Shown: piece by piece, positions 17,870 through 27,700 of the stretch
Position numbering within the stretch: position 1 is the first letter of the stretch
How the letters are laid out: each line of letters starts with the position of its first letter
NCBI GenBank assembly: GCA_045644145.1
Contig: JAZRGK010000005.1
Location: 1-64,000 of the forward strand
Reading direction: 5' to 3'
DNA from: Flemingiibacterium sp045644145
Lineage (GTDB): Bacteria; Bacillota; Clostridia; Oscillospirales; CAG-272
Length of the DNA stretch: 64,000 nt
Notes under the pieces: generated by a model
Seen by the model: the letters and a program-made list of their open reading frames with translations, nothing else
Told to the model about the DNA's origin: nothing
The model's database searches: none
Made by a program: the position numbers and the translations under genes

Positions 17870-18900
17870 ATTCTTTTGCCCCTTAATATTCTTATCAGTT
17901 TCAGCACAATCGGCTTCAGATTGAACATATTCATAACTGCAATCAAGCCCCGTTTTATTCTATATTTTACGGGGGGCTTTCCGTATTTGATAAAAGCATA
18001 TTCAAACCCCTTAGCATTATAGTCCGCCCAAAAACTGTCATAGTTGGGGGGGCGGAGATTCGGATTTGCCAGGTGTTTATTGTACAGCAGCCACTTTTCA
18101 TTTTTTGCTTTCAGCATCTGCTGATTAGGATTGCGCCTACATTCTTCCTGTAACACGCAAATATACTCTTCTCCTGCGGAAGTATTGGGAATAACAAGAG
18201 AAAAATGATGTCGGTTTCCCTTTTTTAAAGATAAGCAATATTCTGCCCCCCAAAAGTCGCCAACTGTAATATCAGAGGGGCGTGATAGTTCTTTATTGCG
18301 AAAAGGACATTCAAAGCACCCCTGAGGAATGGAGAGGTTTTTCTCAAAAAGATACGCATAATATTTCATATACGCAACGTTTTTGATCACCCGTCCATCC
18401 GATAATGTTGCACATACGGAATTTTTCCCGTTTGGTTCTTTGAGACGAAAATTATAATCTATGACTGATCCATCATATTTTTTTGAGAAACACTCCAGAT
18501 AATCCTTCCAAAGCGCCGCTTTTGGCGTTCCATGACAAACCAAATCCACTGTTAATAACCGTTCGCTTAAGCACCCCTGCGTCGACAACTGCTTTTTAAG
18601 TGAAAAAATTTGGCAAGGCACCCCTGTAACCAACACAAAGATACCGTTTAGCAAATCTGTTTTTACTTTGTTTAACAACTCAATATTATCTGCACGTGAA
18701 TATTTACTGCCGCGAAAAGGAGAAATCTGTGCCATATTGACTGCACGGTCATATACCGGCATCATTTCTGAATTGTAGCGCACACCGTAGACTGCCCCAT
18801 CGGGATGAAGCTTAAAGAACGCCTCTGCTATATTGGGGAACGCAGCACCAGATGAGCTTTTTTCGGCATTTCCCGCCTTAAATGCATAAACATTTTTCAT
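17866..18900 (-). CDS. Coenzyme F420 hydrogenase/dehydrogenase beta-subunit (FrhB) family protein
   Basis: A 344-residue protein of the FrhB/FdhB C-terminal family, often found in capsule and exopolysaccharide loci where its substrate is unknown. The visible anchors are KSSSGAAFPNIA, VTGVPCQIFSLKK, VDLVCHGTPKA, GCFECPFRNKEL and DITVGDFWGAE. Full-length relatives begin with a two-cluster ferredoxin domain; this protein starts directly at the SSG motif and lacks that domain. It may be a flavin-dependent reductase or ketal-forming enzyme acting on the polysaccharide, but that is inference. It overlaps the CDP-alcohol transferase gene. Confidence 0.78.
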   Translation of the reverse strand: MKNVYAFKAGNAEKSSSGAAFPNIAEAFFKLHPDGAVYGVRYNSEMMPVYDRAVNMAQISPFRGSKYSRADNIELLNKVKTDLLNGIFVLVTGVPCQIFSLKKQLSTQGCLSERLLTVDLVCHGTPKAALWKDYLECFSKKYDGSVIDYNFRLKEPNGKNSVCATLSDGRVIKNVAYMKYYAYLFEKNLSIPQGCFECPFRNKELSRPSDITVGDFWGAEYCLSLKKGNRHHFSLVIPNTSAGEEYICVLQEECRRNPNQQMLKAKNEKWLLYNKHLANPNLRPPNYDSFWADYNAKGFEYAFIKYGKPPVKYRIKRGLIAVMNMFNLKPIVLKLIRILRGKRI

Positions 18901-18976
18901 TTTAGACTCTTCGGGGTTTATTGAAATTGTTCGTCAATTTGCCCGCCCTCCTTAATTTGCAACATTCACAATCACT

Positions 18977-20131
18977 TTAAACAGTCAAAATTTCCTTATA
19001 AATGTCCCACATAACCCGCAGGGCATTTGAGATTTCAAACGGTTCGACAGATTTCAAGCAATCTTCCCGCATGCTCTCGCGGAGTGCTGGGGCATCTGCA
19101 AGTTTTTTGATCGCAGCGGCATAACCATCTACATCCTTCGGGTCAATCGCATATCCGGTTTTGCCGTCAATTACGTAGTCAAGAATTCCGTGAACGTTAG
19201 AGGAAACCAGCGGCACGCCGGCTGCCATTGCCTCCACGCCAGCAAGGCCAAGCCCCTCGATTTTTGACGGAAAAACGCTGATATCCGCCGCGTGATACAG
19301 TTCAAAAACATCGGTGCGGAAGCCCAAAAAGAGCACTCTATCCGAGAGTCCCAAATCGTTTGCAAGCGCAGTTAAGTAATCCTTTAGTGGTCCTTTTCCG
19401 GCAAGGGCATAGTAAATGTCCGGATTATTAATCTTCGCCAAAGCTTTGATGATCACTTCGTGATTCTTGCGCTCAATAAGTTCGCCTGCGGAGATAATGA
19501 GAAGCTTATCCGGTGGAACACCGAGCTCTGTTTTCTTTTCAACTTTATCAACCTTAAGCTCGCGTATCCGATTAATATCAACACCGACACTTGGAATATA
19601 TCGCACGTTATCACAATGAAACGTTTTTGCTCTGTTATAATCCTCCTTGTTGATCGTCACAATATAATCGCAATATCTTGAAAGGAATTTCTCAATCGGA
19701 TAATACACCATCCAATTTTTTTTAGAGGAGGAGTTGTGGAAGTGAAAACCATGACAGGTGTACATGATAATACTTCCATGCTTGCGAGCCCTTTTTGCCG
19801 CTAATCTTGTCATCATAGACACTGTTGGCGTGTGGCAGTGAACCAAATCGAAATTTTCAGAGTTAAGAACTGATTTTAATTCTTTATACGCCTTTATGTT
19901 AGATAAACTAAACGGGTTGCGGGCAAATTTAATATTATGTACAACGATCCCTTGGCTTTTAAGTTTCTCAATATACTTTTGTGTTCTTGCTACATCGGTA
20001 TCATTCATATAGTCGAAATTGCAAGCAATGTGAACCTCGCACCCTAATTCTCGATTCAAAAAGTCAACATTCTCTTTATTAAACCATTCAATAAATGATA
20101 CTACACTTGCTACAATCAATACTTTTTTCAA
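18977..20131 (-). CDS. Glycosyltransferase family 4 (EpsF/CapM-like)
   Basis: A 384-residue retaining GT-B enzyme. The acceptor domain opens KKVLIVASVVSFIEWFNKEN and includes DLVHCHTPTVSMMTRLAAK, a hallmark of EpsD/EpsF and PglA-like enzymes acting on the first lipid-linked sugar. The donor domain has GELIERKNHEVIIKAL and DISVFPSKIEGLGLAGVEAM with the E-x7-E pair. It lies just downstream of the phosphoglycosyl transferase gene, so it probably adds the second sugar of the repeat unit. Its start is six bases past that gene's stop. Confidence 0.88.
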   Translation of the reverse strand: MKKVLIVASVVSFIEWFNKENVDFLNRELGCEVHIACNFDYMNDTDVARTQKYIEKLKSQGIVVHNIKFARNPFSLSNIKAYKELKSVLNSENFDLVHCHTPTVSMMTRLAAKRARKHGSIIMYTCHGFHFHNSSSKKNWMVYYPIEKFLSRYCDYIVTINKEDYNRAKTFHCDNVRYIPSVGVDINRIRELKVDKVEKKTELGVPPDKLLIISAGELIERKNHEVIIKALAKINNPDIYYALAGKGPLKDYLTALANDLGLSDRVLFLGFRTDVFELYHAADISVFPSKIEGLGLAGVEAMAAGVPLVSSNVHGILDYVIDGKTGYAIDPKDVDGYAAAIKKLADAPALRESMREDCLKSVEPFEISNALRVMWDIYKEILTV

Positions 20132-20137
20132 TTTGCA

Positions 20138-20839
20138 TCACCTCATATTTAATAATTCTCTGGCTTCCTCTTGCTTTGCGTTATAGGTATCTTTATCAAC
20201 TTTACCCTCTATCATCAACCAATCTCCAAAATCCACGTCAGATACTGTCCCTTCACGGACTGTATCGCTTCTCTTAAGAACCTTGAAAATTGTATGGAGA
20301 ATAATCTTTACATCCTTGCTAAAGGTGATACCGCTGTCAATGTACTGCAAATCGTATTCGAATTTTTGCTCCCATGTTATATTATTTCGACCACTTATTT
20401 GAGCCAATCCGGTAAGTCCCGGACGAACGCTATGGCGCCTTCTTTGTTCATGCGACATAAATGTCATATCTCGTACAAGTTGTGGTCTTGGACCGACAAT
20501 GCTTATATCCCCTTTTAAGATGTTCCACAACTCAGGAAGCTCGTCCAACGACGTACTCCGCAAAATTTGCCCATACTTGTTCAAACGCATATGATCTGGA
20601 AGGAGAATGCCATTTTTGTCCTTCTTATTGCTCATCGTCCGAAATTTTACGAGTCGGAATATTTTTTCCTTCCCGGTATTTGGGTCGATTCTACCGGGGC
20701 GAAGCTGAGTAAAGAAAGGATTACCTCTCATTAAAATCGCGCCGCTGACTATTAATATCAGAAATATTGGCGACAATACAAACAGCGCCAAAAGCGATAG
20801 GATGAAGTCAATAACTCTCTTAAAAAACTTAGCGTACAT
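20138..20839 (-). CDS. Initiating phosphoglycosyl transferase (sugar transferase)
   Basis: A 233-residue monotopic phosphoglycosyl transferase (PF02397, PglC/WcaJ C-domain type). It transfers a sugar-1-phosphate onto undecaprenyl phosphate and so begins the repeat unit. A re-entrant hydrophobic helix (about 10-32) precedes GNPFFTQLRPGR, VKFRTM and SLDELPELWNILKGD. The catalytic Asp-Glu pair is in LDELP, and IVGPRPQL follows. The ATG at 20839 is chosen because GGGGAT lies ten bases upstream; a longer reading from 20869 would overlap the aminotransferase gene. The minimal form, without an N-terminal multi-helix domain, often uses amino- or diamino-sugars. Confidence 0.9.
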   Translation of the reverse strand: MYAKFFKRVIDFILSLLALFVLSPIFLILIVSGAILMRGNPFFTQLRPGRIDPNTGKEKIFRLVKFRTMSNKKDKNGILLPDHMRLNKYGQILRSTSLDELPELWNILKGDISIVGPRPQLVRDMTFMSHEQRRRHSVRPGLTGLAQISGRNNITWEQKFEYDLQYIDSGITFSKDVKIILHTIFKVLKRSDTVREGTVSDVDFGDWLMIEGKVDKDTYNAKQEEARELLNMR

Positions 20840-20861
20840 AATATGTAATCCCCAAACCAAT

Positions 20862-22121
20862 TCAAGCAAAACAGCTTTTCACAATATCAATTACAGCATT
20901 CTGTTCTTCTACCGTCATCTTGTTATCGCTCGGCAAACACAAACCTCGTTCGAAAATATCCGCACCTACATCAGCCACGCCGCCTGCAATATATGCATTT
21001 GTTCTGCATCGTCCGCTACCATCTACCGTGACAAATTCGTGCATACGGTACATCGGCTGCATGTGCATCGGTTTCCAAATCGGTCTGCCCTCTGCATTAT
21101 ATTTTGCAAGAATCTCCAAAATCTCGGTTGGACAGGTCTTGCCGGATTCTTTTATGTACAGCGTATTTGAATCATCTCTGATTTGCCGACACATATACTC
21201 TTTATCAATAATCATAGCAGACAGCCAATAGTTAGGCACTGTACCGGCAACAATAGGATTCATCTGAATCGGCAAGTCCTTGAAACTGTCACGGTATCTT
21301 TCATAAATCGCTTTTTTCTGCGCGATGTGCTCCTCCAAATATGGATACTGACCGCGCACAACACCGGCTACCACATTGCTCATTCGATAGTTGTAGCCGA
21401 CTTCCTCATGCTGATACCAAGGCGCATTTTCTCTTGCTTGCGTTGACCACTTGCGAACCATATTTGCAACTTCGACATCGTTAGTAAGCAGGCAGCCACC
21501 TGAAGATCCGGTAATTATTTTGTTGCCGTTATAACTCACAGCAGAGTAATCTCCAAAAGAACCGCAGGGCTTACCGTTGACAGTTGCGCCCATTGCTTCG
21601 GCGGCATCTTCAATCAAAAGCGCACCGTGACGTTCGCATATTTCTTTAATCAGATCAACTCGTCCGGGAAAACCGTAAAGCTCGGCATATACGACCAACT
21701 TAACATCCGGATACAAATTGAATGCTTTTTCGAGCGCGGCAGGATCCATATTCCATGAGCTTTCCTCTGTATCTATAAATACGGGAATTCCATCCTCATA
21801 AACAACCGGATTCAAAGTGGCAGCAAATGTCATGTCGGAACAGAAAACACGTTTCCCCTCGAGAGCCCCATGGCTAATAGCAGGCTTGCCGTACAATGTT
21901 TCTCCGGCGTGCTTAACAGCCAAGTGGAGTGCAGCCGTGCAGCATGAAAGTGCTACCGCATATTTCGTACATGCGTTTTCTGCAGCAATGCGTTCCACCT
22001 CGTTGATGTTTTCACCGACCGTGCTCATCCAGTTGGTTTGATATGCCTGCTTTATATATTTCATCTCATCCCCGTGCATGGTGCGGGTGGAGAGCCAAAT
22101 CTTTTTATCAAATTTCACCAT
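20862..22121 (-). CDS. DegT/DnrJ/EryC1/StrS-family sugar aminotransferase
   Basis: A 419-residue PLP-dependent aminotransferase of the sugar-nucleotide type (PF01041). It aminates a keto-sugar nucleotide, usually at C4. The PLP lysine is K201 in SYNGNKIITGSSGG, and EDAAEAMGA (171-179) carries the PLP-ring Asp. The sequence resembles PglE/pilin-glycosylation aminotransferases. Its partner dehydratase could be CapE or a chromosomal PglF-type enzyme; no acetyltransferase is adjacent. Its place beside the initiating transferase suggests it prepares the first sugar. Confidence 0.87.
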   Translation of the reverse strand: MVKFDKKIWLSTRTMHGDEMKYIKQAYQTNWMSTVGENINEVERIAAENACTKYAVALSCCTAALHLAVKHAGETLYGKPAISHGALEGKRVFCSDMTFAATLNPVVYEDGIPVFIDTEESSWNMDPAALEKAFNLYPDVKLVVYAELYGFPGRVDLIKEICERHGALLIEDAAEAMGATVNGKPCGSFGDYSAVSYNGNKIITGSSGGCLLTNDVEVANMVRKWSTQARENAPWYQHEEVGYNYRMSNVVAGVVRGQYPYLEEHIAQKKAIYERYRDSFKDLPIQMNPIVAGTVPNYWLSAMIIDKEYMCRQIRDDSNTLYIKESGKTCPTEILEILAKYNAEGRPIWKPMHMQPMYRMHEFVTVDGSGRCRTNAYIAGGVADVGADIFERGLCLPSDNKMTVEEQNAVIDIVKSCFA

Positions 22122-22200
22122 AGCTACTCCTTTTTTCTACGTGCATGGTTTGGCGCAGAATCAATTAATGTAGATTGTAGAAGCCCAAAAACCAAATATG

Positions 22201-23379
22201 TTATTCCGAGAAATTAAAGTCGAGTCCAACAAAGTTCAGCGATTGCTGATACTCCGATACTTCTTCAACTTTAAAGCTTAGCTTGCGATTCACAAATCGC
22301 TTAATTTTATCTGCGTGGAATATCCTATCAATAATTCTTATTATCCACATAATCGGAAGAAGAAACGGTAGTTTCTTTAAAAGCGGATACATATTTCTCA
22401 TATCGGCGTATCTCGGGAAGAGCGCTTTGAACACACGCTTACACTTGGCAGCTTGGGCTGATTTTCCATTCTTTGTACTCTTTAAAGCGCTGGATAGATT
22501 AGAGTTGTGCGTGCGTCCATATTCTCCGCTGGTAAAGATAAACTGTGTGATGAACTCGGTCTTTTCATCTCCTGCGCAATCTTCAAACCATACTTGCAGA
22601 GTGCGCATAATATTATCATAAAACTCTGAAAGTTGAAGCTTTTTAAGCTCTCTTCTGATATATTCCTCGTCCATATCCGGATTGTGTATGCGGTAAACCC
22701 ACAAATCAACTATGTGGCGAATGCCAATCCCAGCATCCCGATAATGTTTGGCGAAATGAGTGAATAGATAGATCATTTCATCGCAGGTAGTCATTTTGTA
22801 GCGGTATGAATATCCATCCATTAACGTCGCAAGCTTCCAACCGTCACCATAATACTCATAGTAGTCCTTATTGTACGAGGGAATTAATCGCTTATGGAAT
22901 TCAATATTGACCGGTTTCTTTTCCCATACAAGCTCGTGGTCGCTTTCGTATTTTTCTATGTAACCGAACCCGTTCATGATGCTGCGTATAGTTTCATACT
23001 GGGCACAATCAATGAGAATATCCGCATCTCCCATTCGTCGCATCTCTGCGTGTGGGTAGAGATTTTTCAGAAGCGTTCCCTTTAAGGGCATATGGTTAAC
23101 GCCTTGTGATTCAAATGCATCCATGATTCGACGGATCGCGGCTAACTGTGTTTCACTAACCGAGATGCCTTGATAAACGCGCATTGATTCTTCACGCATC
23201 GGCTCGGAATTTTTGCTCACACCGCAAAGTAGGGCACCGTAATACGCCATAACATCTACGCCGTGACCTTTCGCAATTTGAAAGACTTCTGTCAAATCAA
23301 AATCACCGGGCAGAGGACAAGATTGGCTTGTGAGCGCACTTTTTATTAATATTATTAATGCGTGCTGTTGTTTCGTCAT
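22201..23379 (-). CDS. Uncharacterised nucleotidyltransferase family protein, first gene of the polysaccharide operon
   Basis: A 392-residue protein of the uncharacterised nucleotidyltransferase family PF14907 (NTP_transf_5), which is common at the edges of polysaccharide, bacteriocin and other surface loci. The region MPLKGTLLKNLYPHAEMRRM-GDADILI carries the G-x-K and D-x-D core of a polymerase-beta-like fold. The C-terminal third is hydrophobic then basic. The ATG at 23379 follows GGAGGGA, so an upstream frame extension is discounted. It is the first gene behind a strong promoter. Its target is unknown; a nucleotide or sugar transfer in envelope assembly is plausible. Confidence 0.75.
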   Translation of the reverse strand: MTKQQHALIILIKSALTSQSCPLPGDFDLTEVFQIAKGHGVDVMAYYGALLCGVSKNSEPMREESMRVYQGISVSETQLAAIRRIMDAFESQGVNHMPLKGTLLKNLYPHAEMRRMGDADILIDCAQYETIRSIMNGFGYIEKYESDHELVWEKKPVNIEFHKRLIPSYNKDYYEYYGDGWKLATLMDGYSYRYKMTTCDEMIYLFTHFAKHYRDAGIGIRHIVDLWVYRIHNPDMDEEYIRRELKKLQLSEFYDNIMRTLQVWFEDCAGDEKTEFITQFIFTSGEYGRTHNSNLSSALKSTKNGKSAQAAKCKRVFKALFPRYADMRNMYPLLKKLPFLLPIMWIIRIIDRIFHADKIKRFVNRKLSFKVEEVSEYQQSLNFVGLDFNFSE

Positions 23380-23488
23380 CTTCGTTCCCTCCGTGAATAT
23401 CACTGTATACACAGTTATTTCTTTTGCCGGTTTTGCGATGATATTTTAGCTGTACCAATAATACGAAAGATACAAATCTCCAAATTAT

Positions 23489-23517
23489 ATTATATCACAA
23501 CTGTGACAATTTGTCAA
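23489..23517 (-). promoter_or_regulatory. Consensus promoter of the polysaccharide operon
   Basis: On the minus strand TTGACA (23517-23512), exactly 17 bases, then TATAAT (23494-23489), a perfect sigma-A promoter. The spacer contains the dyad TCACA-AC-TGTGA (23495-23506), a possible operator between the boxes. The leader to the first gene is about 100 bases. Confidence 0.85.
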
Positions 23518-23526
23518 TACATATAA

Positions 23527-23835
23527 CTAATGAAATAAACGTACGCTGTTTTTATCAGTGGAATTAAGAAGGGAGTAATAATAATATTTTATATAAACTG
23601 TGATACAAGTGATAATAGTGCACCAATCTTTCTTCTCCAATACCAACCCAATAAGTTTATTCGCTCTATCTGCCATAAAAAGCGGAATGTTAAACACACC
23701 CCCACCAAACTTTAGATTGTTATTAAACATCGGTTTCGCTGAAAAATCAACCGAATCACATAATTATTTACAATTAGGTGGGTTGATATCACACTTTTAT
23801 AACCGAAGTAATGACATCACAAACAGAAGATGAAT
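23527..23835. other. Noncoding spacer upstream of the polysaccharide promoter
   Basis: About 300 AT-rich bases separate the polysaccharide operon from the mobilization/polymerase module. A short minus-strand frame exists at 23527-23730, but it has no ribosome site and odd composition. I see no repeat, RNA gene or other signal here. Confidence 0.4.
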
Positions 23836-23842
23836 AACCCCA

Positions 23843-23878
23843 AAGAGGAATCGTACACGATTTGGTACGATTCCTCTT
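23843..23878 (-). terminator. Hairpin terminator after the RdRP-like operon
   Basis: AAGAGGAATCGTAC (23843-23856) pairs perfectly with GTACGATTCCTCTT (23865-23878). It sits nine bases past the stop of the 285-codon gene on the minus strand. The T tract is short, but the 14-bp stem is strong. Confidence 0.7.
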
Positions 23879-23886
23879 CTGCATAT

Positions 23887-24744
23887 TCACAAGATTACCC
23901 GATACAGACTCACACCAAATCCGGTCTCCTTCCGCTCCATAAACTCGGGCGGAAGTTTCGAAAGATACTGCTTACCCAGCGATGAGCTGCCGAGGTACGC
24001 TCCCATATTGGTCACGGGCAGTACCACCCACTCGCCGTCTGCGGGCTTATTAGCAATGTAGTATTCTGCAAGCGTAAGTATTACCTTCAGCGGCACGCCG
24101 TCCGGCTTTAACTGCTCAATCTTTTCAATCTGCTCCGCTGAAAGCTCGACCGATTCACGACGTAGGGGACCAAGCTCCAGCGCATCGGCGATGGCGGTGT
24201 CAAAGAGCAAAAGCCACTCGGCGTTGGTGTTCGAGGAGAACAGCGGCACTTGAAACTGCCTCACTTTCTTCTCCCACTCCGCTTCCCATTCCGCCGTCCG
24301 CTCGGAAAGGCAGTGCAGATGCTTATTGACAGCTTCCTTATTTTCACGCACAAACTCTGCCACAGCATGAACGTGCCGCCAGTACCATCCCACGCCGTTT
24401 TCATCCACAAGCTCGGGAAACTCCTTGTGATACTCCGTAAAGCAAACGTCAATCTGCCACTCCTTCGCCGGAGTGGCTTTTTTTCGTTTCGGGATACTGC
24501 ACCATGCACAGAGCGCTCGGCGTGCGTACTCGATCTGCTCATACGGATCACCGTTTTTTATTGATCCGTCGAGATTGTGGAAAAGATATCCGCGTGCAAG
24601 AACCGTGAAAATTCGGTTGAAGCCCTTGAAATCCCTCATCATATCCGCGGTGAATCTGCCAAGAAAAGATGTATCCTTGCCATTCGACACGGTATAGACC
24701 GGTGGTTCTGTATATGCCTTGAATTCATTCCATTCGTTTGTCAT
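23887..24744 (-). CDS. Unknown protein coupled to the RdRP-like polymerase
   Basis: A 285-residue soluble protein that I do not recognise. It is rich in Trp, Glu and Lys in the middle (HKEFPELVDENGVGWYWRHV, then a charged helix around 145-165). The end, NMGAYLGSSSLGKQYLSKLP, could be a small winged-helix-like or nucleic-acid-binding end. There are no membrane segments or signal peptide. Its ATG overlaps the stop of the 1020-codon polymerase-like gene by four bases, so it is made with it and may be a specificity or processivity partner. That role is inferred from coupling only. Confidence 0.7.
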   Translation of the reverse strand: MTNEWNEFKAYTEPPVYTVSNGKDTSFLGRFTADMMRDFKGFNRIFTVLARGYLFHNLDGSIKNGDPYEQIEYARRALCAWCSIPKRKKATPAKEWQIDVCFTEYHKEFPELVDENGVGWYWRHVHAVAEFVRENKEAVNKHLHCLSERTAEWEAEWEKKVRQFQVPLFSSNTNAEWLLLFDTAIADALELGPLRRESVELSAEQIEKIEQLKPDGVPLKVILTLAEYYIANKPADGEWVVLPVTNMGAYLGSSSLGKQYLSKLPPEFMERKETGFGVSLYRVIL

Positions 24745-27700
24745 GACGCACCGCCTTTCTTCGCATAGCGTTCAACATAATCCCACAGCACATCCCATAA
24801 GAAAGTCCGCTTTCCAAGTGCGACAGCGTATTTGACCGCCTCGCCGGGACTGCATATTTCCTTCACCAGACCAAGGCATCGTTCTGCCACCGCCTCACGG
24901 TAATCCTTGCCCCAAACCTTGTCCACATAAGCACCTACCAGCGCCGCCATCTCCGCGGAATCGCCGTCGTAATGCAGGCGTTCCCGATTCTGCAGGATAT
25001 TTTCGTTATCGGTGTCGCATATCAATGCACCGAGCACACGGTAACCTCCACAGCTGAAGTCGGCGAAGAGATCGTAATACGGCACAAATTCCTCATCGGG
25101 CAGATATTTGTGCAGGAACAGTACGCGCTTATCCTCGGGCAGAAACTGCCACTTATCCTCGCGAATGGCGCGGCGGATCTCGCTGACACGCTTGGCAGGA
25201 AGATTCACAAACAGCGCATACAGCTCGTCCACATCGTATACATTCTCCTCATCCCTCATATACAGCACACGAGCAATACCGTTTTTCTTTGCCTTTAATT
25301 TCGGCGGATGCAAGCTGGCTCGGATACGCTTCAGGCATCGTTCGTAGATGTCGATCAACGTGCGCATCTGATCCATGGTGTCGCGGTTCAGATTATCTTC
25401 CCATCCGTCCTCTGCGGCAAAAGTGAACAATTCCGATGCTTTTGCTGGTTTCCGCTTGGCTTTTGGCGTATGCTTTTTTAGCATGTCCGCGTAGTACGGC
25501 AGTTTTTCGAGATTCGAGCTGACCGAATTCCAATCGGTTTTCGCAAAATATGCCTTGAACCGCTCGTCAAAGGTAGGCTCATACCAAGCACGATGCTCCT
25601 CGGAATCCTCCATAAGATTCTTGTATTTGAGGAAATTGCTCTTCTTGCGCTTGCCGTCAAGATACACCGACAGATCGGGCTTGATGCCGCTCTTGGCGGA
25701 GTCGATCTCAAGTCCCGTGAGAATCGCTAATTCTTCGGTTTCGCGGCGATTTTTCTCTTTGGTTTCGGCATCGGTATTCTCATCGTAAGCGATGATGCTA
25801 CGCTCCAGCGCGGCGTTGGAAATCTGCCCGACACGTGAAGAAAAGGTATTCTTAACCGTCTCAAACCGCGCCTGCCAGTCGGATGCATCGCGAATCTGCG
25901 GCTCGGCAGAGGGAATCTGCAGAAGCGGCAGGTTGTTTTTGCTGTCAAATTCGTTGTAATCCACGCCGGAAAGATAGTTGCCGTACACGCAGTCGTTGAG
26001 AATCGGCTCAGCGATGGTTTTGATCATATCGCCGTCGAAATCTGCGCCGCCAAGACGTTCCGCGATCAGCGAGCAGGAGCCGACCATCACCACGTCGGTG
26101 AGGTGGGAGAGATATTTCTGCCGCAGCGGACCGATGCTCTCCGGCGGTTTTACCATCACTTCCTCATTGCGTGCAATGTGCGGATTGCGGAGAAGTGTGT
26201 ATCGCTCCTGCTTTTCATATGCCGCACCGGGCGCGTAGAATACCGTTTCCACGAAGGTTTCTGCATGAAGCGCGGACTGTAATTCGTTCGCCGCGGCTGA
26301 AACCTTAAAATGCGGCTCGATCAAATAATACAGCAGTTCCATCAGATCAGCGGAAAGATAGCGGTTATCGCCCTTGATATACAGCTTGCCCACCGCGTAA
26401 TTTTTCAGCACTTTTTCCGCCATAGCATCAAGTTCGGATGTAAAATACGATTCATGAATGAACAGAGGATTCTTCCTCAACAATTGCGCCATGCGGTAAT
26501 TCTTGCTCTTTCTGCGAAAGCTCCAACGCTCGGCGCGGGAGATGAAGTAGTCGCGGCGGAATTCATCGTTTGCTGTTAAATCATAATACCGCTGCTCGGT
26601 TGCTTTTGTCAGCCAGCTGCGATCATCCTCGGCAGGGCTGTGATTCCATCCCAGCGGAAGGTCAGCGGGACGGAACAGTTCGGCTCTCAGGGAGATCGTA
26701 TTGAGGAACTGGTAATTTAACTCAGTCAAATCTTCGGGCGTGTCCTTACCGACACCCGTGATATACAGTGCATGGCGGTACCGTTCGCAGGTAGCAATAT
26801 AGCGATACCAGTGGTAGCCGTTTTCGTTGAGCCAACCGAAGCCCTTGCATTGGCTCTTAGTCAGAATCAGCTTGATTTCATTCACGGGATGAGGATTGCC
26901 CCAGATATCCTTGATGAAGGTGATGCCGACCTCGCGCATCATGGACGGAAAATCCACCTCGTGCACCATGCCTTTGATGTATGGCATACGGATTTGGAAG
27001 GAATGGTGGGTGTGCTTGCCACAGAGAATCGTATCGATCTCATTGGCAAATGCAGGCGAGATCAATCCTTCGCCATCGAATTCCGTGATAGGAATCCGAG
27101 TCTCCGTTTCACGACGTTCGTATTTGCGTACGCTCCCCTCACCGCTTGCATCTTCCATCGTGATCACGTTTGCACGAGCCATATAGTTATGCGGATTATC
27201 CACGATGACAATGCTGTGATTACGCCACAAATAGGGATGCTCGATTCGTGTGCCGCTTGAAAACAGCAGACCGTTGTACGCGTACAACTTCGACAGCTGA
27301 CATTCGCCTATCTTCATGTCAAGCATCATCCGAGCGCGGACGGTATCGTACACATCGGCACGCAGAAACGACAGACGTGTATTGCGGCTCATACTGGCAG
27401 AGCGCTCAAACGCAAGATAGCGCTGTGCACCGCTGCCGAAATCCAGCGTGATTCCCTCTGGGCGGAACATGGACTCCGCTTTCTTTTGCAGCAGAGCGAT
27501 TTTCGGATTCTTCGCGTCGCGATCAAAGATTCCGGAGAAGTCTATATACACGATAACATCGGCGAGATCATCGATAACGGTATCCGTGGATACATGGCGG
27601 TAGTCATTGCCTTTCAGTTCACACATAATCTGAAAGAAGATCGCGTTGTCCTCCTGCACCGTTTCACCGTGACGAAGAATGACACTCTCCGTTTCGCGCT

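Noticed and set aside
6945..23412. Assignment of the polysaccharide genes to a prophage
   Set aside because: No capsid, tail, portal, terminase or lysis genes are present; the relaxase and MobC point to a mobilizable element.
23527..23730. A 67-codon minus-strand frame in the spacer
   Set aside because: No ribosome site, odd composition (YYYY run) and no resemblance to a known protein.
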